DNA of 5,704 bases from Rubrobacter sp. (lineage in GTDB: Bacteria > Actinomycetota > Rubrobacteria > Rubrobacterales > Rubrobacteraceae): contig JAFAPF010000189.1 in NCBI GenBank assembly GCA_019247245.1, positions 1-5,704 of the forward strand, given 5' to 3'. The notes under the pieces were generated by a model, which had not been told where the DNA came from, ran no database searches, and saw only the letters and a program-made list of their open reading frames with translations. Below are positions 5,474 through 5,704 of this stretch, in pieces (position 1 is the stretch's first letter; the number at the start of each line of letters is the position of its first letter). The translations under genes were made by a program, and so were the position numbers.

Positions 5474-5666
5474 CATGCCCTCTCTAAGGGTAAGCTTCCT
5501 CAGGGATGTACCGAAAACCTTTGATTATGAAACAAGTATGCTGTATCAAAAAGGGTGCAGCGTGTTGAAAAATGCCCTCCAGGCCAGGGTGTGCGCTGGA
5601 GCATAGACGCAAGCGTCAGTAGCATGACCTTCTCTCGTACTTGCCTCAGGAGGAGGACGTCTCACC
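5474..5666. other. Intergenic stretch probably containing the left end of an insertion sequence
   Basis: There is no coding frame of note. The segment near 5552-5577 (GGGTGCAGCGTGTTGAAAAA and following) looks like an insertion-sequence terminus of the kind seen upstream of DDE transposases. The matching end lies outside the window, so this cannot be tested here. Two small inverted repeats follow: CTCCAG (5577-5582) with CTGGAG (5596-5601), and the near-perfect palindrome GACGC-AA-GCGTC (5606-5617). Structures of this kind upstream of a transposase can limit read-through translation, but that is conjecture here. Confidence 0.35.
5648..5657 (+). promoter_or_regulatory. Very strong Shine-Dalgarno for the 3'-most gene
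   Basis: AGGAGGAGGA lies nine bases before ATG 5667, marking a true start codon even though only 12 codons are visible. The next codon is also ATG (5670). Confidence 0.8.
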
Positions 5667-5704
5667 ATGATGGGCACCAAGATTCGCGACTTCGCCCCTC
5701 TGCC
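5667..5704 (+). CDS. Start of a probable IS1182-type transposase (3' end outside window)
   Basis: Only MMGTKIRDFAPLP is visible before the window ends in mid-codon. The start is supported by the AGGAGGAGGA site nine bases upstream. The opening (M-M-G-x-K-x-x-x-F-x-P-L) resembles what I remember of IS1182-family transposases, which continue with an SLEDLVP-like segment and a DDE catalytic domain. The upstream sequence also looks like an insertion-sequence end. With so few residues the assignment is tentative; a gene certainly begins here, its identity is less sure. Confidence 0.5.
   Translation, partial: MMGTKIRDFAPL

Overview
The window looks like a chromosomal segment of a Gram-positive-type, moderately GC-rich bacterium, probably an actinobacterium; a Rubrobacter-like lineage is my best guess. 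This rests on the lipoprotein-type ModA, the GTG/TTG starts, the PucR-type helix-turn-helix and the general protein style. It is an impression, not a database result. Insertion-sequence genes cut by the window edges lie at both ends.

Layout. Positions 1-498 hold the C-terminal half of an IS110-family transposase, and the element's right end is probably just after the stop. About 516-874 shows no convincing gene. At 875-1144 there is a small acidic, Trp-rich protein of unknown function whose start region carries a 13-bp tandem duplication. At 1248-1589 is a short protein consisting almost only of the C-terminal PucR/CdaR-type DNA-binding domain. It overlaps a Mop/TOBE molbindin gene (1567-1791), and a hairpin terminator follows. 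Converging on this pair, on the minus strand, is modA-modB (3600 to 1928), encoding a lipoprotein molybdate-binding protein and its membrane permease. No modC ATPase gene is adjacent. A divergent intergenic region (3601-3930) holds a perfect 19-bp palindrome with a degenerate second copy about six helical turns away, plus a hairpin that could mask the modA ribosome-binding site. An ALDH1/2-type NAD(P)-dependent aldehyde dehydrogenase (3931-5424, plus strand) follows, closed by a strong terminator. The window ends in the first 12 codons of what looks like an IS1182-type transposase, preceded by a very strong Shine-Dalgarno.

How it fits together. The central theme is molybdate (or tungstate) uptake and intracellular molybdate binding. 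ModA captures the oxyanion outside the membrane, ModB carries it across using an ATPase encoded elsewhere, and the Mop protein may store or sense it. The DNA-binding fragment overlapping mop recalls the two halves of ModE (a DNA-binding domain plus Mop domains) on separate polypeptides, but with an unrelated type of helix-turn-helix. Whether it regulates the shared modA/aldehyde dehydrogenase region is a hypothesis. The ALDH is not itself a molybdoenzyme, so its link to the transporter is only positional.
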